Positions 37,371 to 46,059 are shown, counted from the first letter of the stretch. The stretch is 64,000 nt of DNA from Oceanobacillus_B kapialis (GCF_042685265.1 NZ_JBHUMX010000035.1); one strand, 5' to 3'. Notes: generated by a model from the sequence alone, not told the origin. Numbers and translations: made by a program.

Positions 37371-37759
37371 AAAATGAGGCTGGGACATAACTAAGTCGTC
37401 TATGCTTAATTACGAATAATACGTTTTAGCACCGCTTCGGCAGAACACTCCGCTTTCCACGGGCACGGCCTCGGGCCAACAGGATGTTGGTTACAAAGAC
37501 GTAGCCACAGGACGTGGCGACCTAAGTCTTTGTTCCTTTTCCACTGCGGGGTCTTCGGACTCGCGCTGTTCCCGTTGGACAAGAAAGGCTACGTCAGCGA
37601 AGCATCGCACGCAGAAAATGCGATAGCATTTTCAAGGAGTCTACGTGTTCTGCCTACGCTAAAATGAGAAAACCCGAACTAAACTAACCCTTCTTCAAGG
37701 AATTGCGTTATAGTTCGGATTTTCATGTGTTAAGAAAACTTTTGTCCCATCCTCATTTT
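37371..37759. repeat. Family C element with terminal inverted repeats
   Basis: About 390 bp. The left end AAAATGAGGCTGGGACATAAC and the reverse complement of the right end AAAATGAGGATGGGACAAAAG match at 18 of 21 positions. The interior has GC-rich blocks (CCGCTTTCCACGGGCACGG..CTGCGGGGTCTTCGGACTCGCGC) of a type repeated in Bacillaceae intergenic DNA. No transposase or credible ORF. It sits between convergent genes and could act as a large bidirectional terminator. Confidence 0.8.
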
Positions 37760-39243
37760 GCTGTTATATCTACAAGTTTCCAACCTTCTTCCGTTTCTTG
37801 AAGCTTAAAAACCATTGATACTTCATTTTCCTCTCTTTGTAGAAAAGATATGGTAGCTTCTTTCCCTTCTCGTTGTTTTACTAAATAACTTAAAGTACTA
37901 TAATGATTATTCCAAAAATTACTTTCAGACTGCTTTAACAATTCCTGCCGCAAGCTTTCTGTCCCCTGCTCAATTATCGAATGATGATACAACTGTATGG
38001 CATGGTCAATCTCACCCCGTTCAATGCTATATAAATATAGGGAAACCACTTCAAGAGGAGATAAATCTAAAAGAAAAGCTTTCTCATTTTCTTCTACGAA
38101 ACGCTTAAAATCTTCCATTGTTCTTCTCATTAAAGGCCAACTGTCCGTCCTTGTAATATCTCCTACCTGTACATCTTCAAACCCTTCATCCATCATAATG
38201 GAAAGTTCATCAAACACGTGGTAATCTAAATGCTCCCAATCGACTTTACGGTATTCTTGAACTGCTTTGTTTACAATACTCCAGTACACCGAATCTTTAT
38301 GACTTGCTAAAAACCTCTCTAGTTCTTCCTTTCTTCTCTCTTTTTCTACATGTCCCAGCAGATAAAAATTTAGCAATTCCGTCGCGCGCCAAGATAGAAT
38401 ACCTGCTGCCTTTGATGATATGGAATCTCCTTGATATGTACGATGAATTGCTTCTAATTCCAACAAATTACTAGAAATGTCTTCCATTTGGAACGTCTCC
38501 ATTTCATCTATAAACAAACTCATTGATCCGGAATTTTTTTCCATAAACTGAAATAAGGCTTTATCACCAGGGAGGTGTTCCCAGTTTTCGATCTCATCAA
38601 CCAGCCATTTAAAATTTTGTACGACAGAGATCCCTCCATCACTTACCGAAGCTACCATATATCCTTGTGATTCTAAAGAACGTATCATCTTGTCAACAGC
38701 ATCTATACCTGAAGATCTTCCTTCCATTAATGCATCTCTGATTTCTTTCATTTCATGAACTGTTTTGTTTTGGAAGACATCTTTCGTCCACAAATTATGT
38801 AAAAACTCACTGAGGGAAAGATGAAATTTCTCTAAATCCTCCATTAAAGCCAAATATGATGCTTCATCAGAAGCTTGCAGATCATTGTAGGCTTTTACAA
38901 GCATAGTAGGCGTTCTAAGTAAATTGGCTATCTCCTCTTTGGCATTCTTAATTTCATCTGTCCGAATACTTTCACTTGTGTTTTCAGCGATTTGTTTCGC
39001 TTCCTTTACCTCAGGAAAAGTATCCACATTGTTTAGACCTAACTGACCAGCAAACACTTCCTTCTTCTTTATAAAGTAATCCTCTACTGAAACTTTCTTA
39101 TCTGTCAAACCATCCTGCTCTTTGACATATTGAAAAAAACTTATTACGGCTAAGACAATGCAAATGATAATGAAACCAAAGAGGTATAATCGCTTTCTTC
39201 TTGATTTCTTGAATGATGTATTTTGCTCATAGTTAGGGACCAT
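37753..39243 (-). CDS. Single-pass membrane protein with large helical ectodomain, unknown
   Basis: 496 residues. A basic N terminus (KKSRRKR) precedes one transmembrane helix (about 19-38), so the remaining ~455 residues should face outside. The ectodomain is acidic and predominantly helical with Leu/Glu-rich segments; the C terminus ends in a beta-rich MVFKLQETEEGWKLVDITAK. I do not recognise the family. AAAGGAG precedes the chosen ATG. The TGA stop lies inside the terminal repeat of the family C element, so the natural C terminus may have been altered by its insertion. Confidence 0.72.
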   Translation of the reverse strand: MVPNYEQNTSFKKSRRKRLYLFGFIIICIVLAVISFFQYVKEQDGLTDKKVSVEDYFIKKKEVFAGQLGLNNVDTFPEVKEAKQIAENTSESIRTDEIKNAKEEIANLLRTPTMLVKAYNDLQASDEASYLALMEDLEKFHLSLSEFLHNLWTKDVFQNKTVHEMKEIRDALMEGRSSGIDAVDKMIRSLESQGYMVASVSDGGISVVQNFKWLVDEIENWEHLPGDKALFQFMEKNSGSMSLFIDEMETFQMEDISSNLLELEAIHRTYQGDSISSKAAGILSWRATELLNFYLLGHVEKERRKEELERFLASHKDSVYWSIVNKAVQEYRKVDWEHLDYHVFDELSIMMDEGFEDVQVGDITRTDSWPLMRRTMEDFKRFVEENEKAFLLDLSPLEVVSLYLYSIERGEIDHAIQLYHHSIIEQGTESLRQELLKQSESNFWNNHYSTLSYLVKQREGKEATISFLQREENEVSMVFKLQETEEGWKLVDITAK

Positions 39244-39361
39244 AAACACACTCCTTTACCAATGATAATAAAAAGTAAAAATTATTTTTAATTGAATGTT
39301 TTAAACCATTCTATGCCGGGTAATACTATCAATGTAAGACTTTCTCGTATTCCCCCTGTAG

Positions 39362-39392
39362 GCAAAGCGTTTGTAACGCTTTGCTTTTTTTT
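39362..39392 (+). terminator. Orphan terminator upstream of patB
   Basis: GCAAAGCGTT - TGT - AACGCTTTGC followed by eight T residues, on the plus strand. No plus-strand gene precedes it (the upstream gene reads the other way), so it ends an unannotated short transcript or attenuates patB. The remainder of 39244-39509 shows no other feature beyond a TATAAT at about 39476. Confidence 0.8.
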
Positions 39393-39509
39393 GCTTTTTT
39401 TGCAATCAACTACATTGTTTCTTATTTGTATAACAGGTTTCATGCAGAACGTACTCAAAGTTGCTATACTTATTAGTATAATAGAAATGACTAAAGGAGG
39501 AGTATATAA

Positions 39510-40679
39510 TTGGGTAATTTTGATATTTTACATAACCGTAAAAACACACGCTCCGTAAAATGGGACATGCTTCAGCCAGTATTTCAAACAGAAGACGTGC
39601 TGCCGATGTGGGTAGCTGATATGGACTTTATGGCTCCTGAAGCTGTAAATAATGCCATTATAGACAGAGCAAAGCACGGAATTTATGGCTACACGATCGT
39701 TGATCAAGCTGTAAAGGGTACAATCGAAAAATGGATTAAAGAACGTCACGATTGGCAAATTGACCAAGGATGGTTGTCCTTTAGTCCTGGTGTTGTTACA
39801 AGTTTACACATGGCTATTCAGGCTTTCACTAATGTAGATGATAAAGTTTTAATTCAAACACCAGTGTATACACCTTTTTATAAAGTTGTAGAAAGTCATA
39901 ATAGACAGGTGGTCAAAAATCCACTTGTTTATGAAAATAACACATATCATATTGATTTTGCAGATTTTGAAGCAAAAATACAGGATGGAGTAAAAGCATT
40001 TATTCTTTGCTCCCCACACAACCCAGTCGGTCGTGTATGGACAAAAGAAGAGTTAACAAAATTGGCAGAGATATGTATGAAACATAACGTGCTTATTATT
40101 TCGGATGAAATCCATTGTGATCTTGTTTTTCCAGAGAACAAGCATATTCCAATTGCTTCCTTATCAGAAGACATTGCAAATCAAACCATTACATGTATGG
40201 CGCCTTCTAAAACCTTTAACCTTGCTGGATTACAAGCTTCCTATGTTGTGACCCCTGATAAAGAGAAGAGGAAAATGCTAGAAGAGCATTTTAGTAATCA
40301 AGGTGCACATATGCTCAATATTATGGGAAATACAGCTTTGGAAGCTGCCTATTTACATGGTGGCCCATGGCTTGATGAATTACTTGAAGTACTTGAGGAT
40401 AACAAAAATTATGTAGAGAAAATGTTTGCAGAACATGCGAGCCAGTTAAAGGTAATTGACTCTGAAGGAACCTATTTGTTATGGATTGACTGCAGCAGCT
40501 TGGAAATGGACCATAAAGCATTAAAGAAATTCATGATAGAAAAAGCTCGAGTCGGATTAAATACAGGAATTGAATACGGAGAAGAAGGTAAACATTTTAT
40601 GCGGATGAATATCGGCTGCCCGAAAGCAACTGTAGAAGAGGGAGTTCATCGGATCATCGAGGCTATCCAATCTATGTAA
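39510..40679 (+). CDS. patB: PatB/MalY-type aminotransferase, cystathionine beta-lyase
   Basis: 389 residues, fold-type I PLP enzyme. The Schiff-base lysine is in APSKTFNLAGLQ near residue 234, with ISDEIHCDLVF near 197 and the final arginine in FMRMNIGCP. The family cleaves cystathionine or cysteine conjugates; B. subtilis PatB is a C-S lyase. Translation starts at TTG after AAAGGAGGAG. An orphan terminator lies in its leader. Confidence 0.92.
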   Translation: MGNFDILHNRKNTRSVKWDMLQPVFQTEDVLPMWVADMDFMAPEAVNNAIIDRAKHGIYGYTIVDQAVKGTIEKWIKERHDWQIDQGWLSFSPGVVTSLHMAIQAFTNVDDKVLIQTPVYTPFYKVVESHNRQVVKNPLVYENNTYHIDFADFEAKIQDGVKAFILCSPHNPVGRVWTKEELTKLAEICMKHNVLIISDEIHCDLVFPENKHIPIASLSEDIANQTITCMAPSKTFNLAGLQASYVVTPDKEKRKMLEEHFSNQGAHMLNIMGNTALEAAYLHGGPWLDELLEVLEDNKNYVEKMFAEHASQLKVIDSEGTYLLWIDCSSLEMDHKALKKFMIEKARVGLNTGIEYGEEGKHFMRMNIGCPKATVEEGVHRIIEAIQSM

Positions 40680-40695
40680 TCCGTGTAAGTAACAA

Positions 40696-40744
40696 AGCCG
40701 AACAGCGTCAGTTATATTGATTTACGCTGTCCGGCTATTTTTTT
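40696..40744. terminator. Terminator between patB and sodC
   Basis: AGCCGAACAGCGT / ACGCTGTCCGGCT with T-run on the plus strand. Confidence 0.85.
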
Positions 40745-40751
40745 AGGATTA

Positions 40752-41327
40752 TTAGCTTTTTTCCTGTTCTTCATTGAACTCTGTTGGATCTGTCGGAGAT
40801 TCCTCTGTAGTTTCTTCGGGGTTTGTCTTTAATTCACCACAAGCAATTCGTACTCCCCCGCCTCCACCAGGCTGGGTTAACCCATCATCAGGCCCTTCCT
40901 GAACGACAAAGGAAGTACCATCTTCTTTTAGTAAAGAGTTTTTCCCTTCCATTAAAGTAGCCCCTGGAAGCATTAGTTCTGCGTCTACCAGCCCCCCGGC
41001 ATCGGCCTCAATATTTGGCAAATCGCCAAGATGTGGCCCATCCGGATGCATGAGACCATGCTCTTTTCCTTCAGGGTTATAATGATTCCCAGCGGTGGTA
41101 AAATCAGGTCCTTCGCATTTTGGAAACTCATGCACATGGATCCCATGAAAACCTGGTTTCAGCCCCTCTAATTTCACTTTGACTTGAACCCCATCTTCTT
41201 GCTCGCTCAACGCCACTGTCCCTATCATATCACCTGAAGCATTATACATATCAACCGTACTCATCTTTTCCGCATTTGTTTGACAAGCTGTAAGGAAAAG
41301 TATTAATACAAAAAAAACGAAGCGCAT
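40752..41327 (-). CDS. sodC: Cu/Zn superoxide dismutase-like lipoprotein (one copper ligand replaced)
   Basis: 191 residues, lipobox LTAC with Cys15, so it is anchored outside the membrane. SodC fold: copper ligands His64 and His66 (HVH), bridging His82, zinc ligands His90, His99 and Asp102, and the disulfide pair Cys71-Cys163 (RIACG). The fourth copper ligand, normally His in VVHxGPDD, is Gln143 (VVQEGPDD). B. subtilis YojM also lost copper ligands. Dismutase activity is therefore doubtful. The C terminus is an acidic Thr/Pro/Glu tail. Start chosen at AAAAGGAG. Confidence 0.9.
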   Translation of the reverse strand: MRFVFFVLILFLTACQTNAEKMSTVDMYNASGDMIGTVALSEQEDGVQVKVKLEGLKPGFHGIHVHEFPKCEGPDFTTAGNHYNPEGKEHGLMHPDGPHLGDLPNIEADAGGLVDAELMLPGATLMEGKNSLLKEDGTSFVVQEGPDDGLTQPGGGGGVRIACGELKTNPEETTEESPTDPTEFNEEQEKS

Positions 41328-41404
41328 ACGAAATACTCCTTTTAAATATTTTAGGTTAGTATTCGCCACTTCGTTAACTTTCATGAATGATAGAGGAGTT
41401 AAAT

Positions 41405-41590
41405 TTACTCTCTCCCCTGATTGTCATTTAATTCTTGCTCATAGTTCTCTTTGAACGCCTGCTCCTCTTTTTTTGAACGTTTATAAAACAGGTACATGAC
41501 GATGCTTGCTGCGATCATAAAAATAACTAAGGTAATGATAGCAGGTATGTATTCTGTTTTGTCTTCCGGAAAATATAAAAACGGCATCAT
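41405..41590 (-). CDS. Small single-pass membrane protein, unknown
   Basis: 61 residues: a short outside N terminus, one transmembrane helix (about 14-36), then a charged cytoplasmic tail (KRSKKEEQAFKENYEQEL). No family recognised. Weak ribosome site AAGGCGTG. It may be co-transcribed with sodC, 77 bp downstream. Confidence 0.6.
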   Translation of the reverse strand: MMPFLYFPEDKTEYIPAIITLVIFMIAASIVMYLFYKRSKKEEQAFKENYEQELNDNQGRE

Positions 41591-41708
41591 TTTACTTCAC
41601 GCCTTTCTGCTTTACATTATAGCAAATAATAGCCATTAACCAAATGGCAAGTATTAATGTTCGCTAAACTGTTACATTTTTGGCAAAATGTAAAATAGGA
41701 GGGTTTTG

Positions 41709-42092
41709 ATGATGATGACAGATAAGCAAATCGGTGACAAAGTAAAGGCACATTATAAATCTGGAACCTATTTAGGAAAAATCGTGCAGGATCGTGGAGA
41801 TAAATTTCTTGTTGAAGTATTAGCTGTATGGAAACATCCTATGCAAGGGGATCTGCACAACCCAAACCAAACGGAGGGGGTTTTTTTCCATGAGCGTAAA
41901 GCATTGGCTTTTCACGAAAAAATGAATGTAAAAAAGCCTGCTGTACATAGCTTTGAAGCTACAATACCCGATTACAAAGAATCTTTATTAGAAGCCGTAC
42001 AAACGTACAAGGAAACACTTAAACAAAAGGATACTCCTTATAATCGAGAGGCACTTGCTACATTAGAACGGCTTGAGAAGGAATATAAGTAG
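41709..42092 (+). CDS. kapB: Kinase-associated protein KapB
   Basis: About 127 residues, matching B. subtilis KapB, which is needed for KinB signalling into the sporulation phosphorelay. GDKVKAHYKSGTYLGKI and FHERKALAFHEK are the recognisable family blocks. Despite the historical lipoprotein label no lipobox is present. Three consecutive ATG codons follow AGGAGGG, so the exact start (41709, 41712 or 41715) is open. Neither kinB nor kapD is adjacent. Confidence 0.85.
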   Translation: MMMTDKQIGDKVKAHYKSGTYLGKIVQDRGDKFLVEVLAVWKHPMQGDLHNPNQTEGVFFHERKALAFHEKMNVKKPAVHSFEATIPDYKESLLEAVQTYKETLKQKDTPYNREALATLERLEKEYK

Positions 42093-42112
42093 TCGTGGTT
42101 TTATTTTTTGAA

Positions 42113-42150
42113 AAAAAAGCTGTACCTTTCTTTGAAAGGACAGCTTTTTT
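42113..42150. terminator. Terminator between kapB and ptsH
   Basis: AAAAAAGCTGT / ACAGCTTTTTT with inner CCTTTC..GAAAGG pairing; convergent genes. Confidence 0.92.
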
Positions 42151-42157
42151 CTATACC

Positions 42158-42421
42158 TTATTCACCTAAGTGTTCTTTAATAACTTCTTCTACACCTTTA
42201 AGTGCTTCTTCTTCGTCACTACCATTAGCAGAAACTGTAATTTCAGCTCCCTTTGGAATTCCAAGTGACATAACACCCATAATGGATTTAAGGTTTACAT
42301 TTTTGCCATTGTAAGAAACTTCTACTTCTGACTCAAATTGTCCAGCTTTGTTTACTAAAAGTGTAGCCGGGCGTGCGTGTACTCCTGTATCCGCAGTAAT
42401 TGTAAATGTTTGTTCTTTCAT
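42158..42421 (-). CDS. ptsH: Phosphocarrier protein HPr
   Basis: 87 residues. His15 (GVHARP) is the PTS phosphorylation site and Ser46 (LKSIMGVMSLGIPKG) the HPrK regulatory site used in catabolite repression. The His15 excludes Crh, which has Gln there. It is a stand-alone gene: ptsI and ptsG do not flank it, unlike B. subtilis ptsGHI. AAGGATG precedes the ATG. Confidence 0.95.
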   Translation of the reverse strand: MKEQTFTITADTGVHARPATLLVNKAGQFESEVEVSYNGKNVNLKSIMGVMSLGIPKGAEITVSANGSDEEEALKGVEEVIKEHLGE

Positions 42422-42634
42422 TGTGTATCATCCTTCCAACCATAATATTCATAGTATGTACCATTCCCTAGTACAACGTTCATTATAAGTGAATAACTGA
42501 ACTAAATATATTATATACAAAAATAGAACTTTTTGAAACAAAAAAGCCCACTTTTTTAATTCATTTGTTTTTACAAGCTTGTTATGATAACGTTTATTTG
42601 GAATATCAAGCAAATCAAATTGGAGGGAACTAAC

Positions 42635-43342
42635 ATGAGTGTTCATATAGGTGCAAAACAAGGGGACATTGCCGACAAAATTCTACTTCCTGGTGATCCA
42701 CTTCGCGCAAAATTTATTGCGGAAAACTTCTTAGATAATGTCACACAATATAACGAAGTTCGAGGCATGTATGGCTTCACAGGTACATACAAAGGAGAAA
42801 AGGTGTCTGTACAAGGTACAGGCATGGGGGTGCCTTCTATCTCCATTTATGTAAATGAATTAATTCAAAGCTATGATGTGAAAAAGCTGATTCGTGTAGG
42901 AACATGTGGAGCCATCCAGGAAGACGTAAAAGTTCGTGATGTTATTTTAGCACAAGGATCCACGACTGACTCACAAATGAACCGCATGGTCTTTCAAGGA
43001 ATTGACTATGCTCCTTTAGCTGATTTTGAGCTTCTAAAAAACGCTTATGACGCCGGATTGGAAAAAGGACTGAATTTGCGTGTTGGAAATGTATTTACTA
43101 GTGATACATTCTACCGGGATAATGCAAAAGAAGTAAATGCATTACTTGCTAAATACAAAGTATTGGCTGTAGAAATGGAAACAACTGCACTCTACACATT
43201 AGCAGCTAAATACGGCCGCCAAGCCCTTTCTGTTCTAACAGTTTCTGATCATATTATTACCGGTGAAGAAACTTCTGCAGAAGAACGCCAAACCACGTTT
43301 AATGAAATGATGGAAATTGCCTTAGAAGCAGCAATAAAATAA
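42635..43342 (+). CDS. deoD: Purine-nucleoside phosphorylase DeoD
   Basis: Hexameric (DeoD-type) phosphorolysis of purine (deoxy)nucleosides. 235 residues. GDPLRAKF near 20-27, GTGMGVPS near 63 and [11 protein letters not shown] near 180 are the family signatures, with SDHIITGE holding the catalytic Asp near 205. The start is the ATG after TTGGAGGG; the in-frame extension upstream is rejected. A long terminator follows. Confidence 0.96.
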   Translation: MSVHIGAKQGDIADKILLPGDPLRAKFIAENFLDNVTQYNEVRGMYGFTGTYKGEKVSVQGTGMGVPSISIYVNELIQSYDVKKLIRVGTCGAIQEDVKVRDVILAQGSTTDSQMNRMVFQGIDYAPLADFELLKNAYDAGLEKGLNLRVGNVFTSDTFYRDNAKEVNALLAKYKVLAVEMETTALYTLAAKYGRQALSVLTVSDHIITGEETSAEERQTTFNEMMEIALEAAIK

Positions 43343-43360
43343 CGTTTAAATGAAAAATTA

Positions 43361-43412
43361 GCGGATATTGATTGAATCTCCCCTGGAGCAGATTCAATCA
43401 ATATCCGTTTTT
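43361..43412 (+). terminator. deoD terminator
   Basis: GGATATTGATTGAATCT / AGATTCAATCAATATCC 17-bp stem then six T residues. Confidence 0.93.
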
Positions 43413-43444
43413 TGTAAATTATTTAATCAACAGCATCCTCCTTT

Positions 43445-43497
43445 TTGTTAACCACCAAAAATATAGGTTGACAATATACTTTCTTTTTAACTATTAT
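43445..43497 (+). promoter_or_regulatory. BirA-type biotin operator overlapping the bioY promoter
   Basis: TTGTTAACC (43445-43453) and GGTTGACAA (43466-43474) form the half-sites of the Firmicute BirA operator, 12 bp apart. The right half-site contains the -35 TTGACA (43468-43473), followed after 18 nt by TATTAT. Biotinyl-AMP-loaded BirA should block the promoter. Spacing is a little shorter than the B. subtilis bioW operator. Confidence 0.75.
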
Positions 43498-43517
43498 GAT
43501 AGAAAGGAGGAATAGTA

Positions 43518-44111
43518 ATGCCCACAAAACCTATTGACTTAACATTCGGTGCCGTATTTGTTTGCTTAATGGCAATCGGTGCCAATATCACAGTTTGGTT
43601 CCCATTTTTAGCTGTACCAATTGGCGGTACTTCCGTCCCATTATCTTTGCAAACCTTTTTTGCCATCCTTGCTGGAATGATGCTCGGAAAAAAACGTGCA
43701 AGTATTGCTATGATTACATATATCCTGGTCGGAACAGCAGGACTCCCCATTTTCTCTGGATTGTCTGCTGGCCCTATGCAGCTGATTAGCCCAACTGGTG
43801 GTTTTATTTTTTCTTTCGTTTTTATTGCTTTTTTTGTAGGATGGATAACTGAAAAGCAGAACAAACCAGGTCTGGCACTTTACTCCTTCGCTGCTTTAGT
43901 AGGCGTTGCCTTTAATTATGGGATAGGAGTGACCTATATGTATGTAGCAATGAATACATGGCTTGAGCTTTCCATTTCCTATGAATTAGCTTGGATGGGA
44001 ATGATTCCCTTTTTAATAAAGGATATTGCGCTCTCCTGTTTGGCTGGAATATTTTTAATCCAACTAGCGAAAAGGGTTCCCGCTAATTGGATCTACGCAA
44101 AAGCTTCCTAA
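43518..44111 (+). CDS. bioY: Biotin transporter BioY (ECF S component)
   Basis: 197 residues, six hydrophobic helices. The conserved VPISLQ-like segment appears as GGTSVPLSLQTFFAILAGMMLG and the RN-like GLPIFSGLSAGPMQLISPTGGFI region matches BioY. It captures biotin and works alone or with an ECF module. GAAAGGAGG precedes the ATG. The BirA-like operator upstream supports biotin as substrate. No biotin synthesis genes are adjacent. Confidence 0.95.
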   Translation: MPTKPIDLTFGAVFVCLMAIGANITVWFPFLAVPIGGTSVPLSLQTFFAILAGMMLGKKRASIAMITYILVGTAGLPIFSGLSAGPMQLISPTGGFIFSFVFIAFFVGWITEKQNKPGLALYSFAALVGVAFNYGIGVTYMYVAMNTWLELSISYELAWMGMIPFLIKDIALSCLAGIFLIQLAKRVPANWIYAKAS

Positions 44112-44222
44112 AGGCAAGCATGGCAGCGCTTGTTCTAATTAACAGTTTCAAGATTTCCCTGTTGAGGTATGATATTATAGAGGTAAGAAAAAATACCGCA
44201 TCAGGAAGGATGTTACGCATTT

Positions 44223-44696
44223 ATGGATTTATTCCTAAATTTCCCTTTATGGGCTGCACTTGCTGCCATCGTTTTTGCCCAGGTTGTAAAAATACCAATA
44301 AGGCTTATTGTTACAAAGGAATTTAAACCGGGCTTGGCCTTTAGTACAGGAGGCATGCCAAGCAGTCACTCTGCAGCAGTGGCCGCTTTAACTACAGGTG
44401 TTGGTATTTTAGAAGGTGTAACATCCACAACCTTTGCCGTAGCCTGTGTGTTTAGTATTATTATCATGTTCGACGCCTCTGGGGTACGCAGACAAGCCGG
44501 GGAACAGGCCGTTGTATTAAACCAACTAATTAAAGACTTTCAGATGTTTGTAGATGGAGCAAAGGACTGGAATAAAAAAGAAGAGTTTGAAAAGCGTCAA
44601 GAGCTTAAAGAATTGCTCGGACATCAGCCGATTGAAGTTTTCTTTGGCGGCTTATCTGGAGTACTCATCGCCTTTCTTTTATACCCTCTTTATTAA
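44223..44696 (+). CDS. yuiD: Divergent PAP2-family (DUF212) membrane protein YuiD
   Basis: 157 residues, about four helices. The PAP2-like motif GGMPSSHSAAV at 43-53 is the DUF212 hallmark. The DASGVRRQAGEQA loop follows. Presumed phosphatase-like membrane protein of unknown substrate. Its ribosome site is distant (GGAAGG 13 nt upstream). Beside yuiC, as in B. subtilis. Confidence 0.9.
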   Translation: MDLFLNFPLWAALAAIVFAQVVKIPIRLIVTKEFKPGLAFSTGGMPSSHSAAVAALTTGVGILEGVTSTTFAVACVFSIIIMFDASGVRRQAGEQAVVLNQLIKDFQMFVDGAKDWNKKEEFEKRQELKELLGHQPIEVFFGGLSGVLIAFLLYPLY

Positions 44697-44762
44697 GATT
44701 AATGTGAGACACCTGCATTTCTTCATTTTATCTTCTGCTATTATGCTATTTATTCTATAAGG

Positions 44763-44808
44763 AATAAAGAAGGAAGCTTGCCATTTGTGACAAGCTTCCT
44801 TCTTTATT
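44763..44808. terminator. Terminator between yuiD and yuiC
   Basis: 18-bp perfect stem AATAAAGAAGGAAGCTTG / CAAGCTTCCTTCTTTATT, 10-nt loop. The end of the stem overlaps the yuiC stop codon. Confidence 0.93.
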
Positions 44809-45493
44809 AGCTTTCTGTGATTTGCTGTCTAAACACCTGCAATGCATCTGTTTCATTTAATTCTTCAAGCTCTTCTTCTGTAAGCGTCCCATCGCCTAAT
44901 TCAATTAAGTGAACGTCAAGCTGTTTCTTTCCCCACTGGCTATATACATCTTCTACGGTATGGAAATATAGATCAATCTTATTCCCTGTAATAGCACTAC
45001 CCTTGTCAGCTACAACACCGTAACCATACCCTGGAATGAACAGAATCGTACCAATAGGATAAACATTTAAATCTGCAGCTATAGTAGAATATAAATCTCG
45101 CTTTACTTGCACACCTGAAAAGGTTATACCATATTCAGGGTGGTCTGGAGATTTCCCAGTTGATTCTACACCTGCTGTGTAACCTGTTGCTACCACTTGT
45201 GAAGTTGGATACTTGTCAAGATTAGCGGCTTCTTCAAGGGTTTTGGGTCCTTCAATTTCATCACTTGAAATATACATTTTCTTTGGCTCTAAATAGTTCA
45301 AATCTTTTTTCTGTAAGGATGATTGCCTGTGCTTTAATTGTGTAAACGTTTTTTCTGTGTGAACAGGTTCATAGTCCACCCACATCCGAACATCCGCAAA
45401 CGAAATATTGGAAATGGATGTAATAGTGACAAGGAAGGCCGTTACAAACAACGAAACCATACATGCTCTTCGAATTACTTTTTTGATTTTCAT
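44807..45493 (-). CDS. yuiC: 3D-domain protein YuiC (MltA/Sps2-like muralytic fold)
   Basis: 228 residues. N-terminal signal peptide or anchor (about 1-33). The C-terminal 3D domain contains the three aspartates in [30 protein letters not shown]. This double-psi beta-barrel is shared with MltA lytic transglycosylases and stationary-phase-survival proteins, so cell-wall cleavage is likely. AGAGAGGTG positions the start; an 11-residue extension is rejected. Precedes yuiB's neighbourhood as in B. subtilis. Confidence 0.9.
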   Translation of the reverse strand: MKIKKVIRRACMVSLFVTAFLVTITSISNISFADVRMWVDYEPVHTEKTFTQLKHRQSSLQKKDLNYLEPKKMYISSDEIEGPKTLEEAANLDKYPTSQVVATGYTAGVESTGKSPDHPEYGITFSGVQVKRDLYSTIAADLNVYPIGTILFIPGYGYGVVADKGSAITGNKIDLYFHTVEDVYSQWGKKQLDVHLIELGDGTLTEEELEELNETDALQVFRQQITES

Positions 45494-45598
45494 GATTAAC
45501 ACCTCTCTGGATGTCATCATTTCCAATCTAGTAATATTTTATTCAAATAAAAATAAATTCTCGTAAATATTCAGTATTTTTACGTAACTTTTTCATGT

Positions 45599-45919
45599 CT
45601 AGAACATTTGATAACCGCTTTTTCGTAACATCTTAATGACGATACCAGATACAATGGTTCCACCAAAGCCTGCTAATAGAATAGCAATATCAGCAGCTGT
45701 AATGGATAAGAATTTTGAATATGCTTCCGTAACCGCTTCCCCTGGGTTTCTAAAATATTCTAATGTCGACATATCGTCTACAATCATGACTACCACTACT
45801 GGATATAATATAGCCATTAGCCATGTTTTTCTTAAAAGCATATTTAAAATAAAGGCAATGCCAAAAAAGATAACAAAATATAATACGATAGAAACAATTA
45901 ATTGAACCAATTGTGCCAC
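45599..45919 (-). CDS. yuiB: Membrane protein YuiB
   Basis: 106 residues, three hydrophobic helices, matching B. subtilis YuiB in sequence type and position. GTG start after GGAAGGAGAG. Function unknown. Probably transcribed with yuiC, 106 bp downstream. Confidence 0.85.
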   Translation of the reverse strand: MAQLVQLIVSIVLYFVIFFGIAFILNMLLRKTWLMAILYPVVVVMIVDDMSTLEYFRNPGEAVTEAYSKFLSITAADIAILLAGFGGTIVSGIVIKMLRKSGYQMF

Positions 45920-46025
45920 TTGTGTCTCTCCTTCCAGTTACCGCCAGTAAAAATTTCATACAAATTCCATTTTATACGAAAGCAATAGAAAAGTACACGC
46001 TATGTTTGTATTCAATTAATAAATG

Positions 46026-46053
46026 AAAAACAAAGTGACAAAATGCCACTTTG
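46026..46053 (-). terminator. yumB terminator
   Basis: Minus strand CAAAGTGgcattttgtCACTTTG then TTTTTC, immediately after the yumB stop. Confidence 0.85.
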
Positions 46054-46059
46054 CATGTA

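Noticed and set aside
37371..37759. Insertion sequence with transposase
   Set aside because: Terminal inverted repeats exist but the interior has no ORF of useful length.
39244..39509. S-box riboswitch before patB
   Set aside because: Terminator present, but no GATGAAACC or AAGGTGCTAA blocks.
39292..39558. 88-residue plus-strand ORF overlapping the patB start
   Set aside because: It runs through the orphan terminator and into patB in another frame, with no ribosome site and odd composition.
43518..44111. Long ORFs in other frames over bioY and neighbouring membrane genes
   Set aside because: They lack ribosome sites and family motifs and are shadows of the real frame.
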